Below, piece by piece: positions 1 through 6,400 of a DNA stretch of 15,619 bases. The translations under genes and the position numbers were made by a program. Location of the stretch: assembly GCA_026990045.1 (NCBI GenBank), contig JALSIK010000261.1:1-15619 (forward strand), in the 5' to 3' direction. Below the pieces are notes generated by a model. That model was given only the letters and a program-made list of their open reading frames with translations, did no database searches and was not told the DNA's origin. Position 1 is the first letter of the stretch. Every line of letters starts with the position of its first letter. The DNA comes from Chromatiales bacterium (GTDB taxonomy: Bacteria; Pseudomonadota; Gammaproteobacteria; CAMYNG01).

Positions 1-108
1 GAGGCGCTGGAGAAGGCGCGGGCCTTGCGGGACCGGCTGCACGAGAACGGCTACCTGCCCGGGGACCCGGAGGCGGACCCGTCCAGCGCGCAGGCGGCGG
101 GCACGTAG
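1..108 (+). CDS. C-terminal end of an unrecognised protein (partial)
   Basis: Frame 1 is open from the first base to a TAG at 106-108 and encodes the last 35 residues of a protein. The segment starts with a charged, probably helical stretch rich in Glu, Arg and Leu (EALEKARALRDRLHENGYLP). It ends in a low-complexity Ala/Ser/Pro/Asp tail that is probably disordered. I do not recognise the family. The residue just before the stop is Thr, and the Cys-Ile-Gly-Lys ending typical of MnmE is absent, so this is not the mnmE gene that often precedes mnmG. A real coding end is likely from the mixed charged composition and its position upstream of a gap with a stem-loop, but the fragment is too short for a functional call. 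Confidence 0.55.
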   Translation, partial: EALEKARALRDRLHENGYLPGDPEADPSSAQAAGT

Positions 109-141
109 GGCGGCACCGCGCGGCGACCTGCCGGCCTGGCG

Positions 142-176
142 CGTCTTTCCGTCTTCCGCCGTCCGCCTTCTGTCCT
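142..176. repeat. Degenerate tandem heptanucleotide tract
   Basis: Five consecutive 7-base units can be laid out: CGTCTTT, CCGTCTT, CCGCCGT, CCGCCTT and CTGTCCT. They share a CCGYCTT-like core. The tract is pyrimidine-rich on the + strand and is not translated in any convincing frame. It is imperfect, so it may be a decayed short tandem repeat. Confidence 0.5.
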
Positions 177-194
177 TCGGCGCCGGCCCTGCTG

Positions 195-229
195 CGCGAT
201 GCCGCCGTGGCGCGGCGGCGGCTTTCGCG
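195..229 (+). terminator. Stem-loop, possible weak terminator of the upstream gene
   Basis: An outer stem CGCGA (195-199) / TCGCG (225-229) encloses an inner GC stem. In the inner stem GCCGCCG (201-207) can pair with CGGCGGC at 213-219 or 216-222. Only three T residues (223-225) follow the inner stem, and no real U-tract is present. If it terminates the upstream transcript it is a weak or Rho-assisted site. It lies about 90 bp after the upstream stop codon. Confidence 0.35.
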
Positions 230-376
230 ATGCTCAAGCCGCCCTGCGCTGGCTCCTTTCCGGAGGCGCCGGGCGTGCAGGTATTCGATGTGACCGGTGG
301 CGAGGCGGGGCGCTTTCCAGCCATTTTCCGCGCGCACGGCACCCTGGTGTACGAATCGCGCCACACCCGGCACTGA
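230..376 (+). CDS. Doubtful 48-residue reading frame
   Basis: An ATG-started frame of 48 codons ends at TGA 374-376. The predicted peptide contains a stretch (QVFDVTGGEAGRFPAIF) that looks more protein-like than the Arg/Pro-rich shadow frames around it, and most third positions are G or C. Against it, there is no Shine-Dalgarno sequence, the start sits on the edge of a stem-loop, and the same frame is open far upstream simply because stops are rare at this GC content. It could be a small gene, a remnant of a decayed gene, or noise. I assign no function. Confidence 0.22.
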   Translation: MLKPPCAGSFPEAPGVQVFDVTGGEAGRFPAIFRAHGTLVYESRHTRH

Positions 377-388
377 GGGCAGCGGTGA

Positions 389-417
389 TTGAGGGGGCCC
401 CTCGCCGGGCGTACAAT
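389..417 (+). promoter_or_regulatory. Sigma70-type promoter of the mnmG-rsmG-parAB unit
   Basis: A -35 element TTGAGG (389-394) and a -10 element TACAAT (412-417) are separated by exactly 17 bp. Transcription would start near 424 and leave a leader of about 22 nt before the mnmG ATG. The perfect inverted repeat GAGGGG-G-CCCCTC (391-403) overlaps the -35 element and spacer, so it could be an operator or may be chance. The promoter position argues against starting mnmG at the in-frame codons at 389 or 416. Confidence 0.7.
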
Positions 418-435
418 GGCCGGCCCGTTTTCACC

Positions 436-443
436 GGAGAGGG
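436..443 (+). promoter_or_regulatory. Ribosome binding site that fixes the mnmG start
   Basis: GGAGAGGG lies just before the ATG at 446, with the GGAG core six bases upstream of it. It favours 446 over the in-frame upstream start candidates at 389 and 416. Confidence 0.75.
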
Positions 444-445
444 CC

Positions 446-2350
446 ATGGGCGACAGGCGGTTCGACGTCATCGTGGTGGGGGGCGGGCATGCCGGTACCG
501 AGGCCGCCCTGGCCGCGGCGCGGCGCGGCGCCCGCACCCTGCTCCTGACCCACAATCTCGATGCCCTGGGCCAGATGTCCTGCAACCCCGCCATCGGCGG
601 CATCGGCAAGGGCCACCTGGTCAAGGAGATCGACGCCCTGGGCGGGCTCATGGCCCGGGCCGCCGACCGGGCCGGGATCCAGTTCCGCATCCTCAACGCG
701 CGCAAGGGGCCGGCGGTGCGCGCCACCCGGGCCCAGGCCGACCGGGTCCTGTACCGGCGGGCGGTGCGTGCGGCCCTGGAGGCCCAGCCCGGCCTCACCC
801 TGTTCCAGCAGGAGGTGACCGACCTGGTGGTGGCGGGCGAGCGGGTGGCGGGGGTGGTCACGGCCCTGGGGGTGACCTTCCATGCCCCGGCGGTGGTGCT
901 CACCGTGGGCACCTTCCTCGGCGGGCGCCTGCACGTGGGGCTGGAGAGCCGTCCCGGTGGCCGCGCCGGTGACCCGCCGGCCAACGCCCTGGCCGCGCGC
1001 CTGCGCGAGCTGCCGTTCCGGGTGGGGCGGTTGAAGACCGGCACGCCGCCGCGCCTGGACGGGCGCACCGTGGACTTCTCAGTCATGACCCCGCAGCCCG
1101 GCGACGAGCCGGTGCCGGTGTTCTCGTTCCTGGGTTCGCCGGATGAACATCCGCGCCAGGTGCCCTGCCACATCACCCGCACCAACCCGCACACGCACGA
1201 GATCATCCGCGCGGCGCTGGACCGCTCGCCCCTGTTCACCGGGGTCATCGAGGGGCCCGGGCCGCGTTACTGCCCGTCCATCGAGGACAAGGTGGTGCGC
1301 TTCGCCCAGCGGGACTCGCACCAGATCTTCATCGAGCCCGAGGGGCTGGACACCCGCGAGCTCTATCCCAACGGCATCTCCACCTCCCTGCCCTTCGAGG
1401 TGCAGGAGGCCCTGGTGCGCACCATCCCGGGCCTGGAGCGGGCGCGCATCACCCGCCCCGGCTACGCCATCGAGTATGACTATTTCGATCCGCGCGATCT
1501 CAGGCCGTCGCTGGAGACGCGCTTCGTCGGGGGGCTGTTCTTCGCCGGCCAGATCAACGGCACCACCGGCTACGAGGAGGCCGCCGCCCAGGGTCTGCTG
1601 GCGGGGCTCAACGCCGCGCTGCAGGTGGCGGGCGAGGATCCCTGGTGCCCGGGCCGGGACGAGGCCTACCTGGGGGTGCTGGTGGACGATCTGATCACCC
1701 GCGGCACCACCGAGCCCTACCGCATGTTCACCTCCCGCGCCGAGTACCGCCTGCTGCTGCGCGAGGACAACGCCGACCTGCGCCTGACGGAGATCGGCCG
1801 CCGCCTGGGGCTGGTGGACGACACCCGCTGGGCCGCCTTCTGCGCCCGGCGCGAGGCCATCGAGCGGGAGACCGCGCGCCTGGAGTCCCTGGTCCTGCGC
1901 CCGGAGGCGGCGGGGGTGCCGGTGGCGGCGCTGCTGGGCGAGCCGCTGTCGCGCGAGGTCACGGCCCTGGAGCTGTTGCGCCGTCCGGGGGTGGACTACC
2001 ACCGGCTCATGCAGGTGCCGGGGGTGGGACCGGGGGTGACCGACGCCGGCGTGGCCGAGCAGGTGGCGGTGCAGGCCCGCTATGCCGGGTACATCGAGCG
2101 CCAGCGCGCCGAGATCGCCCGCGCCCGCCGCCACGATAACACGCCGCTGCCCGAGGACCTGGACTACGCCGCCGTGCCGGGCCTGTCGGCGGAGGTGCGT
2201 GAGAAGCTGTCGCGGGTGCGCCCGGCCACCGTGGGCCAGGCCGCGCGCATCCCCGGCGTGACCCCCGCCGCCGTCTCCCTGCTGCTGGTGCACCTCAAGC
2301 GCCGGGCGGCGCAGCCGCCAGGCGCGGCGGGCCGGCGCGCGCGGGCCTGA
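446..2350 (+). CDS. mnmG: tRNA uridine-5-carboxymethylaminomethyl modification enzyme MnmG (GidA)
   Basis: MnmG is the FAD-binding partner of MnmE. Together they install the carboxymethylaminomethyl group at C5 of wobble uridine 34 in certain tRNAs, using methylene-tetrahydrofolate and glycine. The product from ATG 446 is 634 residues, close to the family norm. Residues 7-17 carry the dinucleotide-binding motif DVIVVGGGHAG. CNPAIGGIGKGHLVKEIDAL (46-65) and GTPPRLDGRT (199-208) are the conserved Cys-containing FAD/substrate segments. The C-terminal helical domain that contacts MnmE and tRNA is present, ending in a GQAARIPGVTPAAVSLLLVH stretch. The start is set by the Shine-Dalgarno and promoter positions. 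The stop is two bases before rsmG, so the two are co-transcribed and probably translationally coupled. mnmE is not directly upstream. Confidence 0.98.
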   Translation: MGDRRFDVIVVGGGHAGTEAALAAARRGARTLLLTHNLDALGQMSCNPAIGGIGKGHLVKEIDALGGLMARAADRAGIQFRILNARKGPAVRATRAQADRVLYRRAVRAALEAQPGLTLFQQEVTDLVVAGERVAGVVTALGVTFHAPAVVLTVGTFLGGRLHVGLESRPGGRAGDPPANALAARLRELPFRVGRLKTGTPPRLDGRTVDFSVMTPQPGDEPVPVFSFLGSPDEHPRQVPCHITRTNPHTHEIIRAALDRSPLFTGVIEGPGPRYCPSIEDKVVRFAQRDSHQIFIEPEGLDTRELYPNGISTSLPFEVQEALVRTIPGLERARITRPGYAIEYDYFDPRDLRPSLETRFVGGLFFAGQINGTTGYEEAAAQGLLAGLNAALQVAGEDPWCPGRDEAYLGVLVDDLITRGTTEPYRMFTSRAEYRLLLREDNADLRLTEIGRRLGLVDDTRWAAFCARREAIERETARLESLVLRPEAAGVPVAALLGEPLSREVTALELLRRPGVDYHRLMQVPGVGPGVTDAGVAEQVAVQARYAGYIERQRAEIARARRHDNTPLPEDLDYAAVPGLSAEVREKLSRVRPATVGQAARIPGVTPAAVSLLLVHLKRRAAQPPGAAGRRARA

Positions 2351-2352
2351 GG

Positions 2353-2994
2353 GTGGGGCCGGACCTGGCGCGCCTGCTGGAGGCAGGCCTGGAGCGCCTG
2401 GGCCTGGCGCTGCCGGCGGCGCCGCTTGTGGCCTACGTGGAGCTGCTGGCGCGCTGGAACCGCGCCTACAATCTCACCGCGGTGCGCGAGCCGGCACGCA
2501 TGGTGAGCCACCACCTGCTGGATGCGCTGGCCGTGCTGCCCTGGGTGCGGGGCCCGCGGGTGGCGGACGTGGGCACCGGCGCCGGCCTGCCCGGCCTCCC
2601 GCTGGCCGTGGCCCGCCCGGACTGGGCCTTCACCCTCATCGACGCTGGCGGCAAGAAGACCCGCTTCGTGACCCAGGCGGTGGCCGAGCTGGGGCTGGCC
2701 AACGTGACTGTGGTACATTCCCGGGTGGAGGATGTCCGGCCCGAGACACCCTTCGACACCGTGGTGTCCCGGGCCTTCGCCGCCCTCGACGGGATGCTGG
2801 CGGCCACCGCCCACCTGGGCGGGCCCGCCACCCGCTGGCTGGCCATGAAGGGCCGGCCGCCGGCGGCCGAGCTGGCGGCGGTGCCGGCGCCGTTCCGGGT
2901 GGAGGCCGTGGCGCCGGTGCAGGTGCCGGGTCTGGACGCGGCGCGCAGCGTGGTGATCATTTCCCGCGCGCAGGGGGACGAGAGCACGTCATGA
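2353..2994 (+). CDS. rsmG: 16S rRNA (guanine-527-N7)-methyltransferase RsmG (GidB)
   Basis: RsmG methylates N7 of G527 in the 530 loop of 16S rRNA in the 30S subunit, using S-adenosylmethionine. Loss of this family commonly gives low-level streptomycin resistance. The 213-residue product starts at GTG, two bases after the mnmG stop. NLTAVRE (40-46) and HHLLDALA (53-60) are typical N-terminal motifs. The SAM-binding loop is ADVGTGAGLPGLPLA (71-85), followed by the acidic strand end at D97 in LIDAGGKKTRFV. VVSRAFAAL (137-145) and MKG (165-167) are conserved in the catalytic domain. The stop overlaps the parA start (ATGA), the usual coupling in this gene cluster. The GTG start is the only sensible one given the mnmG stop. 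Confidence 0.97.
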   Translation: MGPDLARLLEAGLERLGLALPAAPLVAYVELLARWNRAYNLTAVREPARMVSHHLLDALAVLPWVRGPRVADVGTGAGLPGLPLAVARPDWAFTLIDAGGKKTRFVTQAVAELGLANVTVVHSRVEDVRPETPFDTVVSRAFAALDGMLAATAHLGGPATRWLAMKGRPPAAELAAVPAPFRVEAVAPVQVPGLDAARSVVIISRAQGDESTS

Positions 2995-3782
2995 GCAAAG
3001 TCATCGCGGTGGCCAACCAGAAGGGCGGGGTGGGCAAGACCACCACCTGCATCAACCTGGCCGCGTCCCTGGCCGCCACCCGCCGCCGCGTGCTGCTGGT
3101 GGACATGGACCCCCAGGGCAACGCCACCATGGGCAGCGGGGTGGACAAGAACGGCCTGGAACACACCACCGGCGATCTGCTCCTGGGCGACATCGACGCG
3201 CCTGCCCTGCGCCACAGCCCGGAGGCGGCGGGCTACGACCTGCTGCCGGCCAACATCGACCTCACCGCGGCCGAGGTGGCGCTCATGAACCTGCCCGACC
3301 GCGAGGGGCGCCTGCGCGATGCCCTCATCACGGTGCGCGACGACTACGACTACGTGCTGGTGGACTGCCCGCCGGCGCTCAACCTGCTCACGGTCAACGC
3401 CCTGGTGGCGGCGGACTCGGTGATGATCCCCATGCAGTGCGAGTACTACGCCCTGGAGGGGCTGTCCGCCCTGCTGGACACGGTGGAACAGATCCGGCAG
3501 ACGGTGAATCCGCGCTTGAAGCTGGAAGGGCTGCTGCGCACCATGTTCGACCCGCGCAACAACCTGGCCAACGACGTCTCGGGCCAGCTCATCCTGCACT
3601 TTCCCGACCAGGTCTACCGCACCGTGATCCCGCGCAACGTGCGCCTGGCCGAGGCGCCGTCCCACGGCCTGCCGGCCCTGCGCTACGACAAGAACTCCCG
3701 CGGCTCGCTGGCCTACCTGGCCCTGGCCGGGGAGATCCTGCGCCGCGACGAGGGCGCCGCCGCCGGCGCCGGCACGCACTAG
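2991..3782 (+). CDS. parA: Chromosome partitioning ATPase ParA (Soj)
   Basis: ParA is a Walker-type ATPase that binds DNA non-specifically on the nucleoid and works with ParB-parS complexes to segregate the origin region. The product is 263 residues, the size of chromosomal ParA proteins lacking the extra N-terminal DNA-binding domain found in many plasmid forms. The deviant Walker A motif KGGVGKTTT is at 11-19. The A' motif VDMDPQGNAT (37-46) and the Walker B segment YVLVDCPPAL (121-130) are intact. The conserved EYYALEGLSALL (151-162) and IPRNVRLAEAPSHGLP (213-228) segments are also present. The ATG overlaps the rsmG stop by four bases. The C-terminal tail is Ala/Gly-rich and probably flexible. 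parB follows 11 bases after the stop. Confidence 0.97.
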   Translation: MSKVIAVANQKGGVGKTTTCINLAASLAATRRRVLLVDMDPQGNATMGSGVDKNGLEHTTGDLLLGDIDAPALRHSPEAAGYDLLPANIDLTAAEVALMNLPDREGRLRDALITVRDDYDYVLVDCPPALNLLTVNALVAADSVMIPMQCEYYALEGLSALLDTVEQIRQTVNPRLKLEGLLRTMFDPRNNLANDVSGQLILHFPDQVYRTVIPRNVRLAEAPSHGLPALRYDKNSRGSLAYLALAGEILRRDEGAAAGAGTH

Positions 3783-3787
3783 GAGGG
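3781..3787 (+). promoter_or_regulatory. Ribosome binding site that fixes the parB start
   Basis: AGGAGGG overlaps the parA stop codon and lies six bases before a GTG at 3794. It selects this GTG over the much longer open frame that extends back into parA. Confidence 0.8.
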
Positions 3788-3793
3788 CCGGCC

Positions 3794-4660
3794 GTGGCGG
3801 GCAAGAAGCCGGGCCTGGGCAAGCCCCTGAGCGCACTGCTGGGCAGCCGCGCGGTGGCCGGGGCCGAAGCCGAAGCGGAGGCCGGGGAGGCGCTGCGCCG
3901 CGTGCCGGTGGAGCGCATCCGGCGCGGCCGCTTCCAGCCGCGCCAGGAGTTCGACCCCGAGGCGCTCAACGAGCTGGCCGATTCCATCCGCGCCCAGGGG
4001 GTGGTGCAGCCGGTGGTGGTGCGGCCGGTGGAGGGGGAAGGGTTCGAGCTCATCGCCGGCGAGCGGCGCTGGCGGGCGGCCCAGCTCGCCGGCCTGCACG
4101 AGATCCCGGCGGTGGTGCGCGAGGTGGACGACCGGGCCGCCATGGCCATGGCCCTCATCGAGAACATCCAGCGCGAGAACCTCAATCCCATGGACGAGGC
4201 CGCCGCCCTCCAGCGGCTGGTGGACGAGTTCGGCCTCACCCACCAGGAGGCGGCCGAGGCCGTGGGCCGCTCGCGCGCGGCGGTGAGCAACCTGCTGCGG
4301 CTGCTGGGCCTGGCCGACGAGGTCAAGGCCCTGGTGGCCCGGCGCGAGCTGGAGATGGGCCACGCCCGCGCCCTGCTGGCCCTGGCCGGCGAGGCCCAGG
4401 TCCAGGCCGCGCGCAAGGTGGTGGCCCGGGGCCTGTCGGTGCGCGAGACCGAGGCCCTGGTGCGGCGCCTGCAGGCGGGCGGGCGCAAGCCGGCCGCCGC
4501 GCCCGGCCGGGACCCCGACGTGCGGCGCCTGGAAGAACGGCTCTCGGAGAAGCTGGGGGCCCGGGTGGCCCTGCAGCACGGCAAGGGCGGCCGCGGCCGG
4601 CTGGTCATCCACTACACCAGCCTCGACGAGCTGGACGGCATCCTCGCCCGCATCAAGTGA
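3794..4660 (+). CDS. parB: Chromosome partitioning protein ParB (Spo0J), CTP-binding clamp
   Basis: ParB binds parS sites near the origin, loads onto DNA as a CTP-dependent sliding clamp and stimulates ParA ATPase activity. The 288-residue product starts at GTG 3794. The N-terminus (KKPGLGKPLSALLGS, 4-18) is the Lys/Gly-rich ParA-interacting segment; the more usual form is GLGKGLSAL, so Pro replaces one Gly. The CTP-binding motifs are visible as GRFQPRQEF (45-53), AGERRWRAAQLAG (88-100) and ENIQRENLNPMDEA (123-136). A helix-turn-helix spans roughly 148-173 (LTHQEAAEAVGRSRAAVSNL). The C-terminal dimerisation domain ends in LVIHYTSLDELDGILARIK. No clear consensus parS site was found in the window, so its targets probably lie outside it. 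Confidence 0.97.
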   Translation: MAGKKPGLGKPLSALLGSRAVAGAEAEAEAGEALRRVPVERIRRGRFQPRQEFDPEALNELADSIRAQGVVQPVVVRPVEGEGFELIAGERRWRAAQLAGLHEIPAVVREVDDRAAMAMALIENIQRENLNPMDEAAALQRLVDEFGLTHQEAAEAVGRSRAAVSNLLRLLGLADEVKALVARRELEMGHARALLALAGEAQVQAARKVVARGLSVRETEALVRRLQAGGRKPAAAPGRDPDVRRLEERLSEKLGARVALQHGKGGRGRLVIHYTSLDELDGILARIK

Positions 4661-4675
4661 TGCGCGGCCCGCGCG

Positions 4676-4704
4676 TTGACCCCCTTTTTCGGCCCTTGTA
4701 TACT
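4676..4704 (+). promoter_or_regulatory. Strong sigma70-type promoter of the atp operon
   Basis: TTGACC (4676-4681) and TATACT (4699-4704) each match five of six consensus positions and are 17 bp apart. The predicted start near 4711 gives a leader of about 27 nt before the proposed atpI start. A small GC hairpin, GCGCG (4662-4666) / CGCGC (4670-4674), sits just upstream of the -35 element. A run of five T (4685-4689) lies in the spacer, 11 bases after that hairpin, too far for a standard terminator. Confidence 0.85.
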
Positions 4705-4725
4705 GCGCGCCCCTGATTCCGGCGT

Positions 4726-4730
4726 AGGGA
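4726..4730 (+). promoter_or_regulatory. Ribosome binding site for a CTG-started atpI
   Basis: AGGGA lies seven bases before CTG 4738, an ideal distance. The nearby ATG at 4730 is out of frame, overlaps this element, and reaches a stop after three codons (ATG TCC CGC TGA), whose TGA overlaps the CTG. Confidence 0.55.
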
Positions 4731-4737
4731 TGTCCCG

Positions 4738-5127
4738 CTGAGCACCGCGCACAACGCCGCGCACGCCGGCCTGGACCGGGCCCTGCGCAGGATCGTCCTG
4801 GTACAGGTGGCCGCCGTCGCCGCGGCCGCCGTGATCTCGTCCCTCTTGCAGGGCATGGAATTTTCGCTGGCGCTGCTCTACGGCGGCGCCGCCATGGTCG
4901 CCGGCACCGTGTACAGCGCCCGGCGCCTGAAGCGGGCCACCGACGATGGCCTGGACGCCGCCGCCGTCTTCGCGGGCGCCGCGGGCAAGATTGCCCTGCT
5001 GGCCGGCCTGCTGGCGGCCGGGATGTGGCTGCTGCGCCTCCACCCCCTGGGCCTGGTGCTCGGCCTGGTGCTGGCGCAGGCGGGCTTTCTCTTCGCCCGC
5101 GGCGGCCCGCCCCGCCGGCGCGGCTGA
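4738..5127 (+). CDS. atpI: ATP synthase protein I (AtpI), apparent CTG start
   Basis: AtpI is a small membrane protein thought to help assemble or stabilise the c-ring of the Fo sector. The frame from CTG 4738 gives 129 residues, close to the 126 of E. coli AtpI. Four hydrophobic stretches are visible: about 18-39, 42-57, 72-90 and 95-111. The only ATG, GTG or TTG that could start this frame early enough is GTG 4807, but that would remove the LRRIVLVQV segment, which parallels VARKLLLVQL at the start of the first membrane helix in E. coli. The in-frame stop at 4714-4716 leaves CTG 4738 as the best start, with AGGGA seven bases upstream. The alternatives are a one-base sequence error that would restore ATG 4730, or the shorter 106-residue GTG form. 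It is the first gene of the atp operon. Confidence 0.8.
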   Translation: MSTAHNAAHAGLDRALRRIVLVQVAAVAAAAVISSLLQGMEFSLALLYGGAAMVAGTVYSARRLKRATDDGLDAAAVFAGAAGKIALLAGLLAAGMWLLRLHPLGLVLGLVLAQAGFLFARGGPPRRRG

Positions 5128-5135
5128 CAAGCGAC

Positions 5136-5155
5136 GGTTTTTGCAATGTTTTTCG
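5136..5155 (+). promoter_or_regulatory. U-rich leader element upstream of atpB
   Basis: In an otherwise very GC-rich region, two GTTTTT hexamers occur 11 bp apart in the 47-bp atpI-atpB gap. atpB itself has only a weak Shine-Dalgarno-like match (GAG at 5161-5163). U-rich translational enhancers are known upstream of E. coli atpE, so a similar role is possible here, but this is inference. Confidence 0.35.
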
Positions 5156-5174
5156 GGATTGAGATCAGTTCGAC

Positions 5175-6056
5175 ATGGCGACCGAGACGCAGACTGCTTC
5201 GGGCTACATCCAGCATCACCTGCAGAACCTGACCTTCGGCCGGCTGTGCGAGCCGGCCGGGGAGTGCCAGTGGCGCTTCGCCCACGACGCGGCGGAGGCC
5301 AAGGCCATGGGCTTCTGGGCCGTCCACGTGGACACCCTGTTCTGGTCCGTGGCCCTGGGCCTGCTGTTCCTGTGGCTGTTCCGCCGCGCCGCCAGGAACG
5401 CCGACGCCGGCATCCCCTCCGGCTGGCAGAACTTCGTCGAGTGGGTGGTGGAGTTCGTGGACAACTCGGTCAAGGGTTCCTTCACCGGCCGCAACCCCCT
5501 CATCGCCCCCCTGGCGCTGACCATCTTCGTCTGGATCCTGCTCATGAACACCATGGACCTGGTGCCGGTGGACTGGCTGCCGCAGCTGGCGGCCCTCGTG
5601 GGCGAGCACGGCCTGGGCATGGATCCGCACCACGTCTACTTCAAGGTGGTGCCCACCACCGATCCCAACGCCACCTTCGGCATGGCGCTGGCGGTGTTCG
5701 TGCTCATCATTTATTACAGCATCAAGATCAAGGGCCTGGGGGGCTTCTTCGGCGAGCTCGCCTTCCAGCCCTTCGGCAAGTGGGGCCTGCCGGCCAACCT
5801 CCTGCTGGAAGGCATCAGCCTCATTTCCAAGCCGGTGTCCCTGGCCCTGCGCCTGTTCGGCAACCTGTACGCGGGCGAGATGATCTTCATCCTCATCGCC
5901 CTGCTCTACTCGGGCGGGCTGTTCTGGGGCACCTTCGGCGGCCTGCTGCAGCTGGGCTGGGCCATCTTCCACATCCTCATCGTGGTGCTGCAGGCGTTCA
6001 TCTTCATGACCCTGACCATCGTGTACCTGGAAATGGCGCACCAGGAGCACCACTGA
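5175..6056 (+). CDS. atpB: F-type ATP synthase subunit a (AtpB)
   Basis: Subunit a is the membrane stator that forms the two proton half-channels against the c-ring. The 293-residue product is somewhat longer than E. coli subunit a, with an extended N-terminus (MATETQTASGYIQHHLQNLT). The essential arginine is R226 in LALRLFGNLYAGEMIF, equivalent to E. coli Arg210. E235 matches Glu219 and Q273 in LQAFIFMTLTIVYLEMA matches Gln252. Several membrane helices are evident, at about 55-70, 109-130, 168-183, 222-248 and 257-286. A polar loop at 131-165 contains DPHHVYFKVVPTTDPNAT. The charged residues point to a proton-translocating enzyme. Its ribosome binding site is weak. atpE follows after 61 bp. 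Confidence 0.98.
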   Translation: MATETQTASGYIQHHLQNLTFGRLCEPAGECQWRFAHDAAEAKAMGFWAVHVDTLFWSVALGLLFLWLFRRAARNADAGIPSGWQNFVEWVVEFVDNSVKGSFTGRNPLIAPLALTIFVWILLMNTMDLVPVDWLPQLAALVGEHGLGMDPHHVYFKVVPTTDPNATFGMALAVFVLIIYYSIKIKGLGGFFGELAFQPFGKWGLPANLLLEGISLISKPVSLALRLFGNLYAGEMIFILIALLYSGGLFWGTFGGLLQLGWAIFHILIVVLQAFIFMTLTIVYLEMAHQEHH

Positions 6057-6117
6057 ACGGGACGCCACCGGTAACCGACATCGACATTCAACCAAGTTCT
6101 GCTGACAGGAGACGACA

Positions 6118-6360
6118 ATGACCGAAGCCATCGCTTTCCTCTACATCGCCGGCGGACTCATGCTGGGCCTGGGCGCCCTGGGCGCGGCCGTGGGCATCGG
6201 CATCCTCGGCGGCCGCTTCCTGGAGGGCGCAGCGCGCCAGCCGGAGCTCATCCCCATGCTGCGCACCCAGTTCTTCATCGTCATGGGCCTGGTGGACGCG
6301 CTGCCCGTCATCGCCATCGCCATCGGTCTCTACGTGCTGTTCGCCGTGGTGGGCGGCTAG
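6118..6360 (+). CDS. atpE: F-type ATP synthase subunit c (AtpE)
   Basis: Subunit c is the proteolipid of the rotating ring. The 80-residue product is a helical hairpin: helix 1 (about 5-34) has the Gly/Ala packing motif GALGAAVGIGILGG, the polar loop is ARQPE (39-43), and helix 2 (about 50-76) carries the ion-binding carboxylate D60 in GLVDALPVIA. An Asp here, with Ala at position 61 and none of the Gln/Glu/Ser-Thr ligands of sodium-type c subunits, indicates proton coupling. The sequence is very close to E. coli subunit c. A GGAG element 8 bases before the ATG is a good ribosome binding site, consistent with the high copy number needed for the ring. Confidence 0.98.
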   Translation: MTEAIAFLYIAGGLMLGLGALGAAVGIGILGGRFLEGAARQPELIPMLRTQFFIVMGLVDALPVIAIAIGLYVLFAVVGG

Positions 6361-6400
6361 GCCACGGGCCGGACTGCAACAGAATCTTCAAGGTAAGGCC

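Larger units (their letters stand above)
109..445. other. Gap between the upstream gene and mnmG
   Basis: This 337-bp gap contains no confident gene. It holds a pyrimidine-rich degenerate heptamer tract (142-176), a GC-rich stem-loop (195-229), a doubtful 48-codon reading frame (230-376) and the mnmG promoter (389-417). The 257-codon frame opening at 199 runs on into mnmG in another frame. Its product is Arg/Gly/Pro-rich, so I treat it as a GC-driven shadow. Confidence 0.7.

Noticed and set aside
199..972. 257-codon + strand frame starting in the gap and overlapping mnmG.
   Set aside because: Apart from a short early stretch the product is Arg/Gly/Pro/Ala low-complexity sequence in another frame of mnmG.
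2353..4660. Internal promoter for parA or parB.
   Set aside because: rsmG-parA overlap by four bases and parB follows parA by 11 bases. I saw no convincing -35/-10 pair, so the genes are best read as one unit from the promoter at 389-417.
4662..4689. GC hairpin and T5 run after parB as an intrinsic terminator.
   Set aside because: The hairpin has only five pairs and the T run begins 11 bases after it, inside the atp promoter spacer. The arrangement does not fit an intrinsic terminator.
5322..5333. Perfect 12-bp palindrome GTCCACGTGGAC inside atpB, with a CACGTG centre like the parS site of ParB.
   Set aside because: Outside the central bases it differs from the parS consensus at most outer positions and it lies in a conserved coding stretch (AVHVDTLF). 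I would not call it parS without ParB binding data.
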